Assembly: GCA_003427395.1 (NCBI GenBank)
Contig: BFEA01000345.1
Span: forward strand, 1,564,073 to 1,627,130
Direction of reading: 5' to 3'
Length of the DNA: 63,058 bases
DNA from: Chara braunii
Taxonomy: Eukaryota > Streptophyta > Charophyceae > Charales > Characeae
Part shown: positions 1 to 10,343 of the stretch, piece by piece
How positions within the stretch are numbered: the stretch's first letter is position 1
How the letters are laid out: each line of letters opens with the position of its first letter
Position numbers and translations under genes: made by a program
Notes under the pieces: generated by a model
What the model was told of the DNA's origin: nothing
What the model saw: the letters and a program-made list of their open reading frames with translations, nothing else
The model's database searches: none

Positions 1-80
<80 letters not shown>

Positions 81-97
81 GTGTGTGTGTGTGTGGG
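1..97. repeat. (CT)n microsatellite followed by (TG)n
   Basis: The window opens in an uninterrupted CT dinucleotide run to about base 76, followed by a short TG run. The left end of the CT run is outside the window. If the next feature is a real exon, this would form an extreme polypyrimidine tract ahead of a CAG acceptor near 109. Confidence 0.95.
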
Positions 98-109
98 CGC
101 GCTGTACAG

Positions 110-577
110 TGCGGCATGGATGCAGTACCTGAAATGAGGGCCCAATGGAATATTACAGCTAACTCCAGGCGCTTGCAACGCAGGCTTCCAGATGTTCAAC
201 CTGTCATACCTGAACACGATCTCAAACATGCTCATTTGCAACATGGCTCATCCAACTGCTCGCGACATGGTGGCAAACTGTGTGAAGAAAAAGGGTTTGG
301 AAAAAATGCAAGTTTGCCAGATCGCAATGGGGTCAGGCATGATCTTCGAGGCCCTGATAAAGTAGAGAAGAGGAAGGACGATGTGCAGCAGCAGATGCCT
401 GAACAGAAAGGAGAAAAAATAGCAGAAGGGATGGGAGTTAAACTCCGCCCAGATCCGGACGGTGAGGAGGTGGGTGATCAACAGGCCAAAGTTGGTGGCG
501 AGAAACATAGTTCTGTCCAGAAGGATTCAGTAAAGCCAGAAGTTGACAATATCGAGGAACAACAAAATGAGAAACAG
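110..577 (+). CDS. candidate internal exon of an unrecognised host gene
   Basis: One reading frame stays open from base 83 to 613. Inside it lies a stretch bounded by a possible acceptor (pyrimidine tract, then CAG at 107-109) and a strong donor, CAG/GTGAGC at 575-583. Read this way the exon encodes roughly 155 residues that are strongly hydrophilic: rich in Lys, Glu, Gln, Asp and His, with almost no hydrophobic core, as in a disordered linker. The frame runs into stops soon after the donor. I recognise no domain. The splice signals are seen; the exon status is inferred. The alternative is chance openness in a composition poor in stop codons. No partner exon can be tied to it within the window. 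Confidence 0.3.
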
Positions 578-586
578 GTGAGCATT

Positions 587-701
587 CATCGTATGATATA
601 TGCATGCCTCTGAAAGCCACCTGCATTCTTCAGGCCCAGAGCCTCTGAGACCGTTCATTGTATGATCTGTGCATGCCTTTTGAAAGCCACCTGCATTCTC
701 C
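587..701. repeat. two diverged direct copies of a ~45-bp unit
   Basis: Two segments of about 45 bp, at 587-633 and 654-701, share the order ATTNNTCGTATGAT-like start, a GCATGCC core and a GAAAGCCACCTGCATTCT end. They are separated by about 20 unrelated bases, giving a period near 67. The second copy has an extra TT before GAAAGCC. This looks like an old local duplication just downstream of the candidate exon donor. Confidence 0.7.
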
Positions 702-714
702 AAGTGTTCTTGCT

Positions 715-905
715 GCCTAGACCTGACCCGGACCTACACTTCAAAACTTTTTCCCACCACACCCTACCCGGACCCACTTTTTGAAAAATTATCAGCACAA
801 AACTGTTTTTCAGATTTTCCAATCTGGCCCAGCCCGACCGGGAACCCAAAACAATCACAATAGTACCCAACCCAGCCAGCATCCACAGGGAAACCACCCA
901 TGGCA
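715..905. repeat. degenerate CCCGGACC/ACCCAACC word island
   Basis: Over about 190 bp the sequence repeats short related words (ACCCGGACC, CCCGACCGGG, ACCCAACCC) at irregular spacing, so it is not a true tandem repeat. Similar islands with other words occur elsewhere in the window; two of those lie inside hAT-like elements. Here I could not find convincing terminal inverted repeats or an 8-bp target duplication, so element status is unproven. Confidence 0.5.
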
Positions 906-1089
906 GCAAACGACCCCAACTTCTTGGATCAAAACTGAAACTGAGGTCAGCCAGGCTCGAAACTGATGCGCCGTTGCCTTCTTTTGAAAGTCGTAGACGT
1001 TTGTGCCTTCTTCCCACAAAGACAAGATACCCTAATCACGAACGTATGTAGTCCATGTGCGAGGATCAGGGTCCTCGGTAGGCCTAAGG

Positions 1090-2081
1090 GGCCCTGTTTG
1101 CAAGCATTGCCTGCCCTAAGTGAAGGCGGAGGTGCACGCCCTATGTGAAGGCGGGCCTAACATATCGCAAGAGGCCCTCGACTGTCAATTTCATATTTGG
1201 GGTCCAGGCAGTTGCGACGCGCCAGTTGGTTGAGAGAAACTCAGGCCAGGCAACAAAGACATTTCCATGGCCCTCCGGGCTTTTCCAAAGAATGCAGGCC
1301 CTGGGCGTGATTCGCAGCCTCATACAGAGACAGTTGGGCACCCAACCGAATGAGGCCCAGCAGCCCAGTAGCTGCTGTATACAGGCAGCCTCCTGGGGCC
1401 TTCCGGAAGCTTCGGGGCCCAGGCCAGTCCAGCCAGGCTGCACGAGCAGGTCGGCTCTTTCCATATAGGGAAGAGCTCTCCTCTTGCAGGGGCATTTGGT
1501 CACTTGCTGGCTGGCGGCAGCGCTGTTGGAGCGATAGCTCGCGGGCTGGCTGCTGCCATTGGGAGCAAGAGGCTGCGCACGTGCGGTCGTGTGGTGAAGC
1601 AGGGCGCTGCTGAGGGCCGCGCCATAGCCAGCCTTCATAGCAGGCTGGGCTTGGATGTACAGTGAGGCGCAGGGGTGGTCTTCGGGTGTAAGAGAGGAGA
1701 GACGTGGGGGGATAGGTGAAGGATGATGATGATGATGATGTGAGGGCACTTACCGTGTATTGGCGATGGTCTGCATGGGCGACATTTTCAAGTACTTCGG
1801 GTTGCTGCTGATGTCAACAGTTGCATTGTCAATTAGTAGGCTGTAGTAGCTGTGTTAGGAGTAGGCTGGGCGCTGAGCGCTAAGTAGGAGAGTGAAGGGA
1901 CTGGACTCTTGTGGTGATGAGGAGAGAGTATGCTCTCCATGACATTGGTTTTCAGTACTATGAACCTCCATTCGTGTATTATTGGTGCAATGCTGCTCTC
2001 TGGACACGGTGTGACTATCTGGCTTTCAATGTGATGGTGTAATCTGGAATTGTCATCTAGCTGTTGCTTATTTTCCTGGCA
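1090..2081 (+). mobile_element. 5' LTR of Gypsy-1 (family A)
   Basis: This stretch aligns in order with three other places: 9399-9749 (+, near-identical over the part present), 26200-27089 (reverse strand) and 58900-59870 (+, more diverged). Shared landmarks are a GTGAAGGCGGGCC-like start, CCAGTTGGTTGAGAGAA, CCATAGCC, GTGGTCTTCGGGT and GTAGGCTGGGCGC. The right end is set at the CA of 2080-2081 because a primer-binding site follows three bases later. The left end is soft: the copy on the reverse strand begins TGTGAGGCC after a polypurine tract, but that exact start is not visible here. Its role is to supply promoter and polyadenylation signals to the retroelement. It carries an ATG repeat near 1726-1740. 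No TATA box was identified. Confidence 0.75.
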
Positions 2082-2084
2082 ATT

Positions 2085-2096
2085 TGGTATCGGAGC
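2085..2096 (+). other. primer-binding site, initiator Met tRNA type
   Basis: TGGTATCGGAGC lies three bases after the LTR end. It differs at one position from TGGTATCAGAGC, the usual plant retrotransposon site complementary to the 3' end of initiator Met tRNA, from which minus-strand DNA synthesis is primed. It fixes the LTR boundary and the + orientation of Gypsy-1. Confidence 0.8.
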
Positions 2097-4380
2097 TGGT
2101 TCATATTGCGCTTCATTGGTTCTTCGCAATAGCTATTGGTGCTTCGCATGAGGTGTGGAGCAGTGATAAGGCATTGGCGTTGAACATTAGGCGGCCCAGG
2201 GTAGTGTGGGCGCTCCAGGGAGCTATGTGGTGACATACGGGGTGTATGCTGGATGATGAGAGCTCGCTGATGTGACATATTAAGCCGAGGTGGAACTGCA
2301 TTCTGCTGTTGGTTGTGCCGAGGCAAAGACCGGTCATCATAAATACACATCAGGTTGCCGGTGAGAAATTTGTGGTTGGGGGCAGCATTATGACGTACGT
2401 TGCTCTCTTCCTTATCTACCCTCTCCATTGCTTCTTACCGTGAGGAAGTGAGTTCTGTCTTGAGAGTCCTCTCGATGTGAGGTGTTGCAAGCGCTCAACC
2501 TTGAGAGTCGACATTCTTCCTGGGCAGCAAGTTGGTGGGAGACGGGCGAAGCCTCTGAAGGGCCCTGGACGAAGCACTCAGGTCACAATCACCATGCCAA
2601 CCCGCTGGGATTAGTACACGCATGCTTGGCAGCAAGTCCTTGGTTCCGCTGCTTGCGCAATAGAGGTCGTGCAGGGCATGCCAGCCCTTTGGGACAGACG
2701 CTTACCAGACCGTCTTAAGTATTTCTGGCGGGGACTCGGTGTTGACTCTGGCTGTGATCGTCGTCCTGTCTGCGACGTTAAATAATTCCTGAGGAGTTAC
2801 GGGGGATCTCCTTAAATGCCTCCTGGTCAGCCAGATCAGACCGGGTGTAAGGCTCGTTGCATGCGAGGGTAAATAATGTGCAGGGGCTGGCAAGTTCGGC
2901 AATGACTTGGGGCACAGGGGTGGGCTGGATTGCACACCTTTAGACACGCTGCTCAACCAGATGCTCAGGACGTTGACACAAAGCGACCAATCAAGAAGGA
3001 CACAGGGGGAGGGGGGATTCCGATAACTGTTCGCAGTGGCAATCAACAGATAATCTGCCATCAAGCATACATCTCCAACAGGAGATATTATTTTTATTTT
3101 GAATATCTAGTTGTTACAGACTTGACTAAGACAGCTGCAGACATATTAGATCTTTGCTGTATTGCAATCTGTTCTAGGGTAATCTAAAAATAGATCTGAT
3201 ATTTCCTGTAGGACCTGACATTAGTTGTAACCACATCATCTAACTGTTTTGTTAAGGCTGACTGAAAACAATTATGTGGTTGTGTGTCATTCTAAGGTAG
3301 GATTTAGTGTGGATTCTAGTTTAGATCACACACACTGTAGCTCATGAGTGAAGACAGCAGTGAGGAGGAGGGAGGTCTAGTGCAACCGCTGAGGATCACA
3401 CGGAGAACCGCTCTTACTCAACCAATCACTTTCCAGGAGTGAGATCCTAGGGAGGAAAGGACCCCTCCCACCAACAACCCCAACTAGACTTCCTTGATGG
3501 AGAATGGAAAGCGTACAAATGGTCGACATCATCGCGGAACCAATTACGAGTACCAACAACTTAAAGAACGAAATCGCGATGAGAGCAGCCATCTCTAGAT
3601 ATCTATGCAAAGCACTTTTGCAAAGACCTAGCTGCTATGGTGTAGTTGCACGCACACATCAAGCATGCACAACAGGAGCGATTATGCGCCGAATCCAGAA
3701 ACATGAAGAAGGCCAGAGTGGCCATGAACATGGCAATGATGGCAATGAAAGCAGTAGTATCCATCCTCTAACGAACGCGAAGAACACGAGTTTACTTCAA
3801 TCCCGAAGATGCGATCAATTCCTACGCACACTCATCACAGCAACGAAGACATACATAACAAGGGAGACACACACGATTAGGAAGCATCCGCAATGATCAG
3901 GGGAGAGAGAGAGGGTAATGTGTATGAGAGGCTTTATAAGAAATCCCAATTCGGCTAAGCGGCCCCTTAAGTGCCGACGAAACAAGCAAGGGTATTGGTG
4001 GAAATTCCCTAAAGCTTTTTCGCCAATATCCACGGGATTGGCTCATCAGGGGGAAGAACTACCCTTAGTTATCGTTCAAAAAGGGAGTGGAATATACAAA
4101 GCAGGGGAGGGTAGATAGAAAAGCAATGAGAGGGGGAAGGGAGTCAGGGGGTGGGTTGGGGGAGCAATGCTTTAGTTACCACAGACGATCCAGCAGCAGT
4201 TGACGATGACGCACTCATTGCGGGATGAAATAGCACAGTACAGGATACTCACGCCGGAGTAAAGCCTCTGCGACCGTGGATGAATAGCAAAGCTAGGAAA
4301 GGACGAAATAAGCTTTGAGCGATCGGGGCATCAGCACCGTAGAGCTTCGACCACAAGAACTAGTTCGCGGATCCACAAAT
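2097..4380. other. non-coding stretch between Gypsy-1 primer site and gag; no gene seen
   Basis: About 2.3 kb with no recognisable protein. Open frames of 70-130 codons exist on both strands (for example 3504-3896 + and 2702-3064 -), but their translations have no domain, motif or protein-like pattern I can name, and they overlap each other. The stretch may be untranslated leader of Gypsy-1 or foreign DNA inserted between its LTR and gag. The part around 3060-3330 is notably AT-richer than its flanks. Confidence 0.5.
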
Positions 4381-4456
4381 AGAGGGAGAGAGGGCGAGAG
4401 AGGAAAAAAGAAGAAGAAGAAGAAGAAGAAGAAGAGGTAGAAGAGGAGGAGGAGGA
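4381..4456. repeat. purine tract with (AAG)n microsatellite
   Basis: GA-rich sequence passes into about ten AAG units from 4404 and ends in GGAGGAGGA. Reverse-strand reading gives a poly-Phe run, which is why a spurious open frame occurs here. Confidence 0.9.
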
Positions 4457-4839
4457 TGCAGAAAAGGACGATGACGAAGAGCACTAATGCGAAAGGTCCA
4501 GCCTCAACAGAAGAGAAGCAGCGTTCAGCAGTAGAGCACTACTTCCATTCTGTTAGGCAGACCTTTGAAGAGGGTTAGAGCATTCGGCACTCGCGACTAA
4601 ATAGTACCATTCTGGTCAGGACGACTATCATACCGGAGTAACGAACCCGCCAAAAAAAATGGTAACCTCAAGAAATTTTTTCTAGAAGCCTCGGATGCTC
4701 ACACATTTTTTTCGAAGGGTCGCGAGTATCCAGAGGGTGCGAACCGTTACCGGGAGGCGAATTACCACTTGGGCATAAAAAGTTTTCCTTGAAAACATCC
4801 CAAACTATAGGGTGTACATAGAAGGGGGCCTAAAAATAA
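4457..4839. other. no feature seen
   Basis: Nearly 400 bases without a recognisable gene, repeat or element end. It contains a few TTTTTT and AAAAAA runs near 4655-4710. Confidence 0.5.
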
Positions 4840-5012
4840 AGAAAATAAACTAGAAAAAATAGAAAAAAATAGAATATATATATATATCGTCAAATATATA
4901 TATATAAATATATATATATAGAAAAAATAGAAAAAAATAGAAAAAAATAGAAAGAATTGGAAAAAAATGTATAAAAAAATATATAAAAAAATAATATATA
5001 TATGTATATGAG
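4840..5012. repeat. A/T-rich simple sequence
   Basis: Repeated GAAAAAATAGAAAAAA words alternate with (TA)n runs near 4874-4920 and 4995-5005. It is a low-complexity tract with strong strand asymmetry (A on +). Confidence 0.9.
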
Positions 5013-5036
5013 TTTATATATAACTTCCAAGTATAT

Positions 5037-5160
5037 TTGTGTGTGTGTGTGTGTGTGTGATTTCCCCCCCAACAGCCCCAATTCCACCCAGATGAATAGA
5101 TTCATAATCAAAGCAGTCTTTGTCATATTGCAGACAACGAGAGCATTTGAGATGAGACTG

Positions 5161-5208
<48 letters not shown>

Positions 5209-5314
5209 TGCATGTGATTTTCCCCCCAACAGGCCCAATTCCACCCAGATGAATAGATTTCGAATCAAAGCAGTCTTTGTCGTATTGCAGACAACGAGAG
5301 CATTTGAGATGAGA
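5037..5314. repeat. ~157-bp tandem duplication, each copy preceded by (GT)n
   Basis: Two copies of a ~98-bp block (about 5060-5157 and 5217-5314) each start TTTTCCCCCCAACAG-like and end GAGATGAGA, with only a few differences. Each is preceded by a GT microsatellite, at 5037-5058 and 5161-5207. The unit is therefore GT run plus block. High identity suggests a recent event. Confidence 0.9.
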
Positions 5315-5449
5315 CAGTCACAATCCAACATATTAAGGCAATTTTATAATTAGACAATTTTTGGCTGTCCTTGGGGTACCCCTTCCATTGTTCTTGCAGC
5401 TGTGTGTGTATGTGAGTGTGTTCAAGGTAAGTCGGATAACACAAGCTAC

Positions 5450-5660
5450 ACAACTACAGTAGCATTTTTATTTTATTTTTTATTTATTTATTTTTTTATT
5501 AATCCGGACATCCGGATCTGTTCTTCCATAACCGGACTGTCCGGGTCCGTATGTCCGGTTGTCCGGATCGATGTGCGGTTTACCGAACGTCCGGATTAAT
5601 CCAGACACGGGTCCGAGCCTGGTGTCCGATGTCTGGATATCCGGTAAGAACTGTGTCTAC
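5450..5660. repeat. TCCGGA word island; possible hAT-like remnant
   Basis: After a T-rich stretch, the words TCCGGA, GTCCGG and ATTAATCCGG recur about fifteen times in 150 bp. The phrase ATTAATCCGGA also occurs in the hAT-like element at 35340-35886. A GTAGCATT sequence near 5458 resembles that element's end (GGTAGCAT). No right end or target duplication is visible, because gag-like sequence begins near 5686. Confidence 0.45.
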
Positions 5661-5664
5661 ATAT

Positions 5665-6620
5665 GTGAGGCATAAGCTTACAAGGCTTGAGCAGGAGGTT
5701 GTAGTTGTTGCGTCCTTTTTAGAAGGATCGGCAGCACGTTGGCTGAACGGGTTAGTGCAGCAACAGGGCTATGGTCAGAACTTCGATGCATGGGCACAGG
5801 CCCAGACATTGGAACATTTCGTACAGACTGTGTACAGGAGGTGGCATGACCCTTGAGGGGCTCAGAAGGCCACCGACGCGATCAACAATCTTTGTGCCAA
5901 GTCACAGATGCTGTAGAACGTCTGATCGTAGTACCTGGTGTGCGCTTTGACCCTCAAGTACTCCTCACAGATTATTTGAGATGTCTTCCATCAGAAGTCA
6001 GGACGAAACAGGTGTACGAAGCCTACGTAGAACAACACAGCTTTGCTACATTCAGCAGGAAGGCCCTAGATATAGAGGCCAAGCTGGGATCCGCGCATCA
6101 GGTGTCTCATCATGATGGTAGGAAGAGACTCCCCCAGGATTGGAAGAAGAAGGGTCAGTTAAAGTTCGTTGACGATGATGGTCAAACGACGGAGATTGAT
6201 GATTTCCCAGACCTTGGGGAGGTGACAGAGCAGGATGGGGCGAGTGAGACTTCGGATGGGGGAGTCGTGGCGCCTATCAAAGAAAAGGCTAGGGGGACTG
6301 GGAAGAAGAAGGTAGGCCGGTCCACGGTTCAGGGCAACCAAGGGACACCCGGATGGGTGAAAATTGGTTTAGACTACGAGGTGTGGAGGGACCGAGTTGC
6401 CAGGGGGCACATGCATGAACTGTGGCAATTATGGTCGCACGTCACGAACATGCCGAGGCAAAAAGGTCACAACGAAGGTAGCATAACCAACAGTGGTAGG
6501 CTTATCTTCGAACTCTGGCAGTGCTTCTGCGAGCACTTCGCAGGGAAACTCCTCGGGCCAATAGGAGTGTTAGCCGCTCTTACTCACGCTGAAGTGGTTA
6601 CGTTGCCTTCCCCACTTTAG
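5665..6620 (+). pseudogene. gag of Gypsy-1
   Basis: Gag would form the nucleocapsid and package element RNA. Capsid-like sequence starts near 5686 (LEQEVVVVASFLEGSAARW) and stops at TGA 5854-5856. It resumes in another frame at about 5895 with VTDAVERLIVVPGVRFD and LLTDYLRCLP, then runs open to 6620. A CCHC zinc knuckle is readable only in a third frame, at 6412-6453: C-x2-C-G-N-Y-G-R-x4-C, with Arg in place of His. So at least two frameshifts and a knocked-out knuckle are present. No start codon is assignable, because the upstream 200 bp is the TCCGGA island. Confidence 0.75.
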
Positions 6621-6623
6621 GCG

Positions 6624-7265
6624 TTGGCCAAGGCTAGTGACCCACACATCGCCCCGCAGACACCTTCAGACCCATCGACGCTCTGTTCGAGAGATGTGTC
6701 TGAGGCCCTAGAAGAGTTAGAGACTGAGTGGTCAGGGGAGGACCCCAGGGACTCTTGGGCGATGATCAGTAAAGGTCCAAAGGGTGAACATTTCGTGGTA
6801 GAGGTTGATGTAGGTGGCCGCGAGGTTGGCGCCTTCGCAGACATAGGCTCTACACGAAACTTCATCAGTCGTGCTTGTGTGGATAGACTGCGCTTAGGGG
6901 ACCAAGTGCAGCGGCTTAGCAGAATTGTAGCTTCTACGCTAGCCAGCAAGCACCAAATGGTGGTAAAGGATTATGTAAAGGACGTAGTCTGCACCTTCTC
7001 CTATGGAGGAGGGGAAGTGAGCCACAAGATCTCCTTCCTTGTTAGTGACGAACTGCCCTTTGATATGCTATTAGGCATGTACTACCTCGAGGTTTCTCAA
7101 CCTCAGTTTGATTGGGATAAAAAGGTGTTGATACACAAGCTTCCAAACGGTAGGACCGTTAGGCTGCAAAAGTATAAAGCTAGCAGTCTAGTGGAAAACT
7201 ACGGTTGCATGTGTGCCGCCTCTTTTTACAACTACTATAAACAGAATCGCGAGGAGGGCATGTAA
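6624..7265 (+). pseudogene. retropepsin-like protease region of Gypsy-1
   Basis: The 213-codon frame has the aspartic protease core around residues 54-105: a FVVEVDVGG strand, then AFADIGSTRNFIS with the presumed catalytic Asp at residue 73. The usual D-S/T-G reads D-I-G here. Downstream [17 protein letters not shown] matches the family's second strand pair. The frame stops at TAA 7263-7265, where Gypsy-5 has a Tyr codon followed by LVYVSV, so the stop is a mutation inside a continuous gag-pol frame. It would process the polyprotein. Confidence 0.8.
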
Positions 7266-7908
7266 TTAGTTTTTGTCTCTGAGAAAGGGGAGGCCGTTAA
7301 ATCACCCCCAGAGATAGAATCAGTCGTCGCTCAATATTCAGACCTTTTTGAGGAGCCCACAGGCGTGGTTGAAAGGGAGGTTGTCCATGCAATAGAGGTG
7401 TCCCCGGTAGTAAGGTGCCTAGAGGACGAATCTATAGGATGTCTCCTGCGGAGTTGGATGAGCTCCGCCGGCAGCTCAAGGAGCTCACAGAGAGGGGATG
7501 GATACGGCCTAGTACCTCCCCTTACGGCGCTCCAGTACTATTCGTACCTAAGGAGGTACCTTGAAGATGTGCATTGATTATAGGGGCCTCAATGCCATCA
7601 CTGTTAAGAATGCGAAGCCCCTACCCCGCATCGATGACCTCTTGGATAGAGTGCAGGGATGTCGGTACTTCACCAAGATAGATTTGAAGTCCGGATACCA
7701 TCAAATTGCCATTAGACCTGAGGACCAGCACAAAACCGCATTTCAGACCAGGTATGGTATGTACGAGTTTGTGGTGATGCCCTTTGGACTATGCAATGCA
7801 CCTGGTACGTTCCAGCACGCGATGAAGAGGATTTTTCATGACTACTTAGACAAGTTTATCGTCGTGTACCTCGACGATATTCTCATCTTTAGTGGCCAGC
7901 ATACGTGA
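7266..7908 (+). pseudogene. reverse transcriptase of Gypsy-1
   Basis: RT sequence runs across at least two frames. The N-terminal part carries [17 protein letters not shown] and, with a shift, [17 protein letters not shown]. The finger and palm are in the frame from 7561: [27 protein letters not shown] (first catalytic Asp) and YLDD at 7867-7878. The frame ends at TGA 7906-7908 right after LIFS. About 60 residues that normally link RT to the connection domain are missing there, since the next recognisable segment (PQTVTEVRPFLGMTGYY) follows within 20 bases. Confidence 0.9.
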
Positions 7909-8305
7909 CTGGCCCAGACCTCAAACTGTTACTGAGGTCAGACCGTTCTTGGGGATGACGGGCTACTATCGTCCGTTTGTGAAGAACTATAGTACTATAA
8001 CTTCCCCATTAACAAATTTAACTCGACTTGACACCCCGTGGGAGTGGACTGAGGAGTGTGAAGCAAGCTTAAAGAAATTGAAGTACGCTTTGACACACTA
8101 CGAAGTTCTCAAACTTTCGGATCTTGACAAGCCATTTGTTGTGACCACAAACGCCAACCAATATGGCATTGGTGCGGTCCTTGCGCAACAGGATGGGTCA
8201 AAGTTGAGACCGGTCGAGTATATGAGCAAGAAGATGCCATCTCAAAAATTAAGTCCACGTATGAGAGAGAACTCTATGCCCTATCTAGAGTGCTTGTACA
8301 CTTGA
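7892..8305 (+). pseudogene. RT connection and RNase H of Gypsy-1
   Basis: The frame holds FLGMTGYYRPFVKNYS, then the RNase H start FVVTTNANQYGIGAVLAQQ. RNase H removes RNA from the RNA:DNA hybrid. The first catalytic Asp of the family motif TTDAS is Asn here (TTNAN). A frameshift near 8262 breaks the frame before the helix containing the Glu (YERELYAL can be read in another frame). The stop at 8303-8305 truncates it further. Confidence 0.85.
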
Positions 8306-8700
8306 GACAATACCTACTAGGTAGATTTTTCTACTTGAGATCTGACCACGAAATTTGTGTTGGATCAAGACACAGCCCGTAGTTTCGGACGCACTCAAAC
8401 GATGGATACAAGTTATAGACATGTATGACTATCAACTTGATCCCATCAAGGGTACGTATAACAAAGTGGTTGATGCAATATTGCGAAGGGCAGACTATCT
8501 GGGAGCGCTAGTCATTGAGTTTGGCATATTTGACGAACTCACTCGATCGCTGGTGGAAGCCTATAAGGGAGATCCAGTTATGTCTGAGATCATCCGTAGA
8601 TTGCAAGCAAAGGATAAGAAGACTTTGGACGAATTTACGATGGTAGATGGCTTGCTGTATCTTGAAAAGGCAGGGAATAAAAGACTGTGCTGCTAATAGC
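8306..8700 (+). pseudogene. end of RNase H and integrase leader of Gypsy-1
   Basis: QYLLGRFFYLRSDHE is readable near 8309-8350 in one frame and TQPVVSDALKRWIQVIDMYDYQLD follows in another. This is the C-terminal RNase H subdomain, with its DH motif and the linker to integrase. A segment LVEAYKGDPVMSEIIRRLQAKDK, also present in Gypsy-5, precedes the integrase zinc finger. The frame closes at 8694-8696. Confidence 0.8.
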
Positions 8701-9398
8701 AAGTCTTTGCGTAATTTATTTTTAGGAGAATGTCATGATGCAACTGGTCATTTTGGCTATAGGAAGACATCAACGAACTTAGTGCAGAGATTTTGGTGGC
8801 CCTCTATGATGGAAGATGTGAAACGCTATGTTGAAACATGCCAAGTTTGTCAAAGGGACAAACCTAGGACTCAGGCACCGCTTGGGCTCATCAAGCCCTT
8901 GCCGATTCCTGAAGGTCTTGGTCAGAGTGTGTCCATGGACTTCATGGATACTCTTGTGACCAGTAAGTCCGGCAAAAGACACATCTTCGTAATAGTGGAC
9001 CGCTTTACCAAGTATGCAAGACTGATCGCCATGCCAGAAACTGCTAGAACTGACTCTGTCATCAAACTATTCATGGACAACTGGGTAAGGGACTTTGGTC
9101 TACCTACGTCTATCGTTAGTGATAGGGATGTAAGGTTCACGAGTGAACTGTGGCAGTCCACTGCTGAACAAATGGGCACAAAACTCCAAATGACGTCAGG
9201 GAATCACCCTGAGTGAAATGGTCGGGCTGAACAGATGAACCGGGTAGTGCAGCACCTGCTTCGGCATTATATTAAGCCAAGCCAGGATGACTGGGACGAA
9301 AAGTTACCTCTCGTCGCCAGCCTGTACAACAATGTTGTACACAGTACCACCGGTATGACTCCCAACCAGCTGCATCTTGGTTGGAAGGCCAGATCTGC
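8647..9398 (+). pseudogene. integrase of Gypsy-1, truncated
   Basis: Integrase would insert the element DNA. The HHCC zinc finger is visible (ECHDATGHFGY, then CQVCQ). The catalytic core has Asp in SVSMDFMD and Asp in IVSDRD. An in-frame TGA at 9214-9216 follows HPE, just before the NGRAEQMNR motif that carries the catalytic Glu. The frame continues LPLVASLYNNVVHSTTGMTP and stops being integrase at about 9398. There it joins LTR sequence, so the C-terminal domain is lost. Confidence 0.9.
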
Positions 9399-9749
9399 GG
9401 GGCAGCGCCATAGCCAGCCTTCATAGCAGGCTGGGCTTGGATGTACAGTGAGGCGCATGGGTGGTCTTCGGGTGTAAGAGAGGACAGATGTGGGAGTAAA
9501 GTCAGGGGATAGGTGAAGGATGATGATGATGATGATGTGAGGGTACTTACCTTCTATTGGTGATGGTCTGCATGGGCGACATCTTCAAGTACTTCGGGTT
9601 GCTGCTGATGTCAACAGTTGCATTGTCAATTAGTAGGCTGTAGTCGTTGTGTTAGGAGTAGTATGGGTGTTTAGCGCTAAGTAGGAGAGTGAAGGGATTG
9701 GAGTATGCTCTCTATGACATTGGTTTTCAGTACTATGAACCTCCATTGG
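9399..9749 (+). mobile_element. truncated 3' LTR of Gypsy-1
   Basis: The sequence matches 1611-1976 of the 5' LTR at very high identity, including the ATG repeat and CTATGAACCTCCATT. It lacks the first ~500 bp and the last ~105 bp of the LTR. A ~25-bp piece of the 5' LTR near 1905-1928 is absent here, and 9 bases are extra near 9497. Same orientation and family as the upstream LTR support one original element spanning about 1090-9749. Confidence 0.8.
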
Positions 9750-9931
9750 AATGTACTATTATATAACGAATAAAGGATAGAGAGGTTAAAACCTTAATTA
9801 AATATAAAATTTTATTCGACTAAATAAATCATTCAATAAATAAAAATCAATATTAAAATATAATAGCAAAAAAAGAACAGATTTATTTAAGGTTGATTTA
9901 TAATTTGAGAATACTGATCTTGATGTCCATG
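9750..9931. other. AT-rich boundary segment
   Basis: About 180 bp of A/T-rich DNA separate the LTR fragment from the reverse-strand 3' end of Gypsy-2. It could be part of a family B LTR; an equally AT-rich stretch lies upstream of the Gypsy-4 gag at 25889-26190. Only scattered words such as CGAATAAA are shared, so this is not established. Confidence 0.35.
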
Positions 9932-10343
9932 TCAGAGGTGCTGTTCCAGAAGTCTGCGAGTCCAAGGTGCCGGCCAAAGGGAACGACATGGTGTCCAACC
10001 AGTTGTCTTATCTCCTCGTACTGAGCTGCAACATGCCATCGTCCTCGTGCGCTTGCCATTAGATCCATTATCGTCGGCGACGTGCAGGAGCCACATGTAG
10101 GACTTGGACAAGAGGGACATAGATGTGGCAGAGGACAGATGGGAGAACGGGGCGAGATGGAGGCAAGAGCGGATCAGACAGAGGGGGATCAAGGGGCAAG
10201 GGGTTTGTTGGGTGCAGGGGATGTGTGTAGTCCAGGCAGGCAGGGTTGAGGCAGGGTTTAGGCAGGGCTTAGGCATAGTGGGTAGAGGATATAGGATGGG
10301 CGCAAACAAGTTGAATAGCGTTCTTGAGATTAGAGAGAGGTTT
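9932..10343 (-). pseudogene. chromodomain helix and conserved 3' block of Gypsy-2
   Basis: After a small deletion and frame change the frame reads NLHENLSLISRTLFNLF, the C-terminal helix of the chromodomain. It then enters a Pro-rich stretch. Near the end DDNGSNGKRTRTMACC recurs almost unchanged in Gypsy-4, where the frame is also open. Whether the block is coding (end of the polyprotein) or a conserved RNA or LTR-edge sequence is not decided by these two copies. Confidence 0.55.

Larger units (their letters stand above)
5650..9398 (+). mobile_element. Gypsy-1 (family A) internal coding region, decayed
   Basis: The order gag, protease, reverse transcriptase, RNase H, integrase is that of Ty3/gypsy (Metaviridae-type) elements. 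The proteins match those of Gypsy-5 on the other strand. Stops, frameshifts and a deletion after the RT catalytic motif rule out function. The region ends abruptly inside the integrase at 9398, where LTR sequence begins. Terminal part of integrase and the first ~500 bp of the 3' LTR are therefore missing. Confidence 0.9.

Noticed and set aside
192-365. A frame reading VCQIAMGSGMIFEALIK that recalls the QIAFGSG motif of ketoacyl-CoA synthases
   Set aside because: Only the short motif is similar; upstream residues do not fit the family, and the overlapping frame is the one open through the strong donor.
3504-3896. 130-codon open frame as a host gene
   Set aside because: No domain, no protein-like pattern, overlapped by a reverse-strand frame of similar length.
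4890-5331. His/Thr- and Cys/Val-rich open frames
   Set aside because: Shadows of GT/CA microsatellites.
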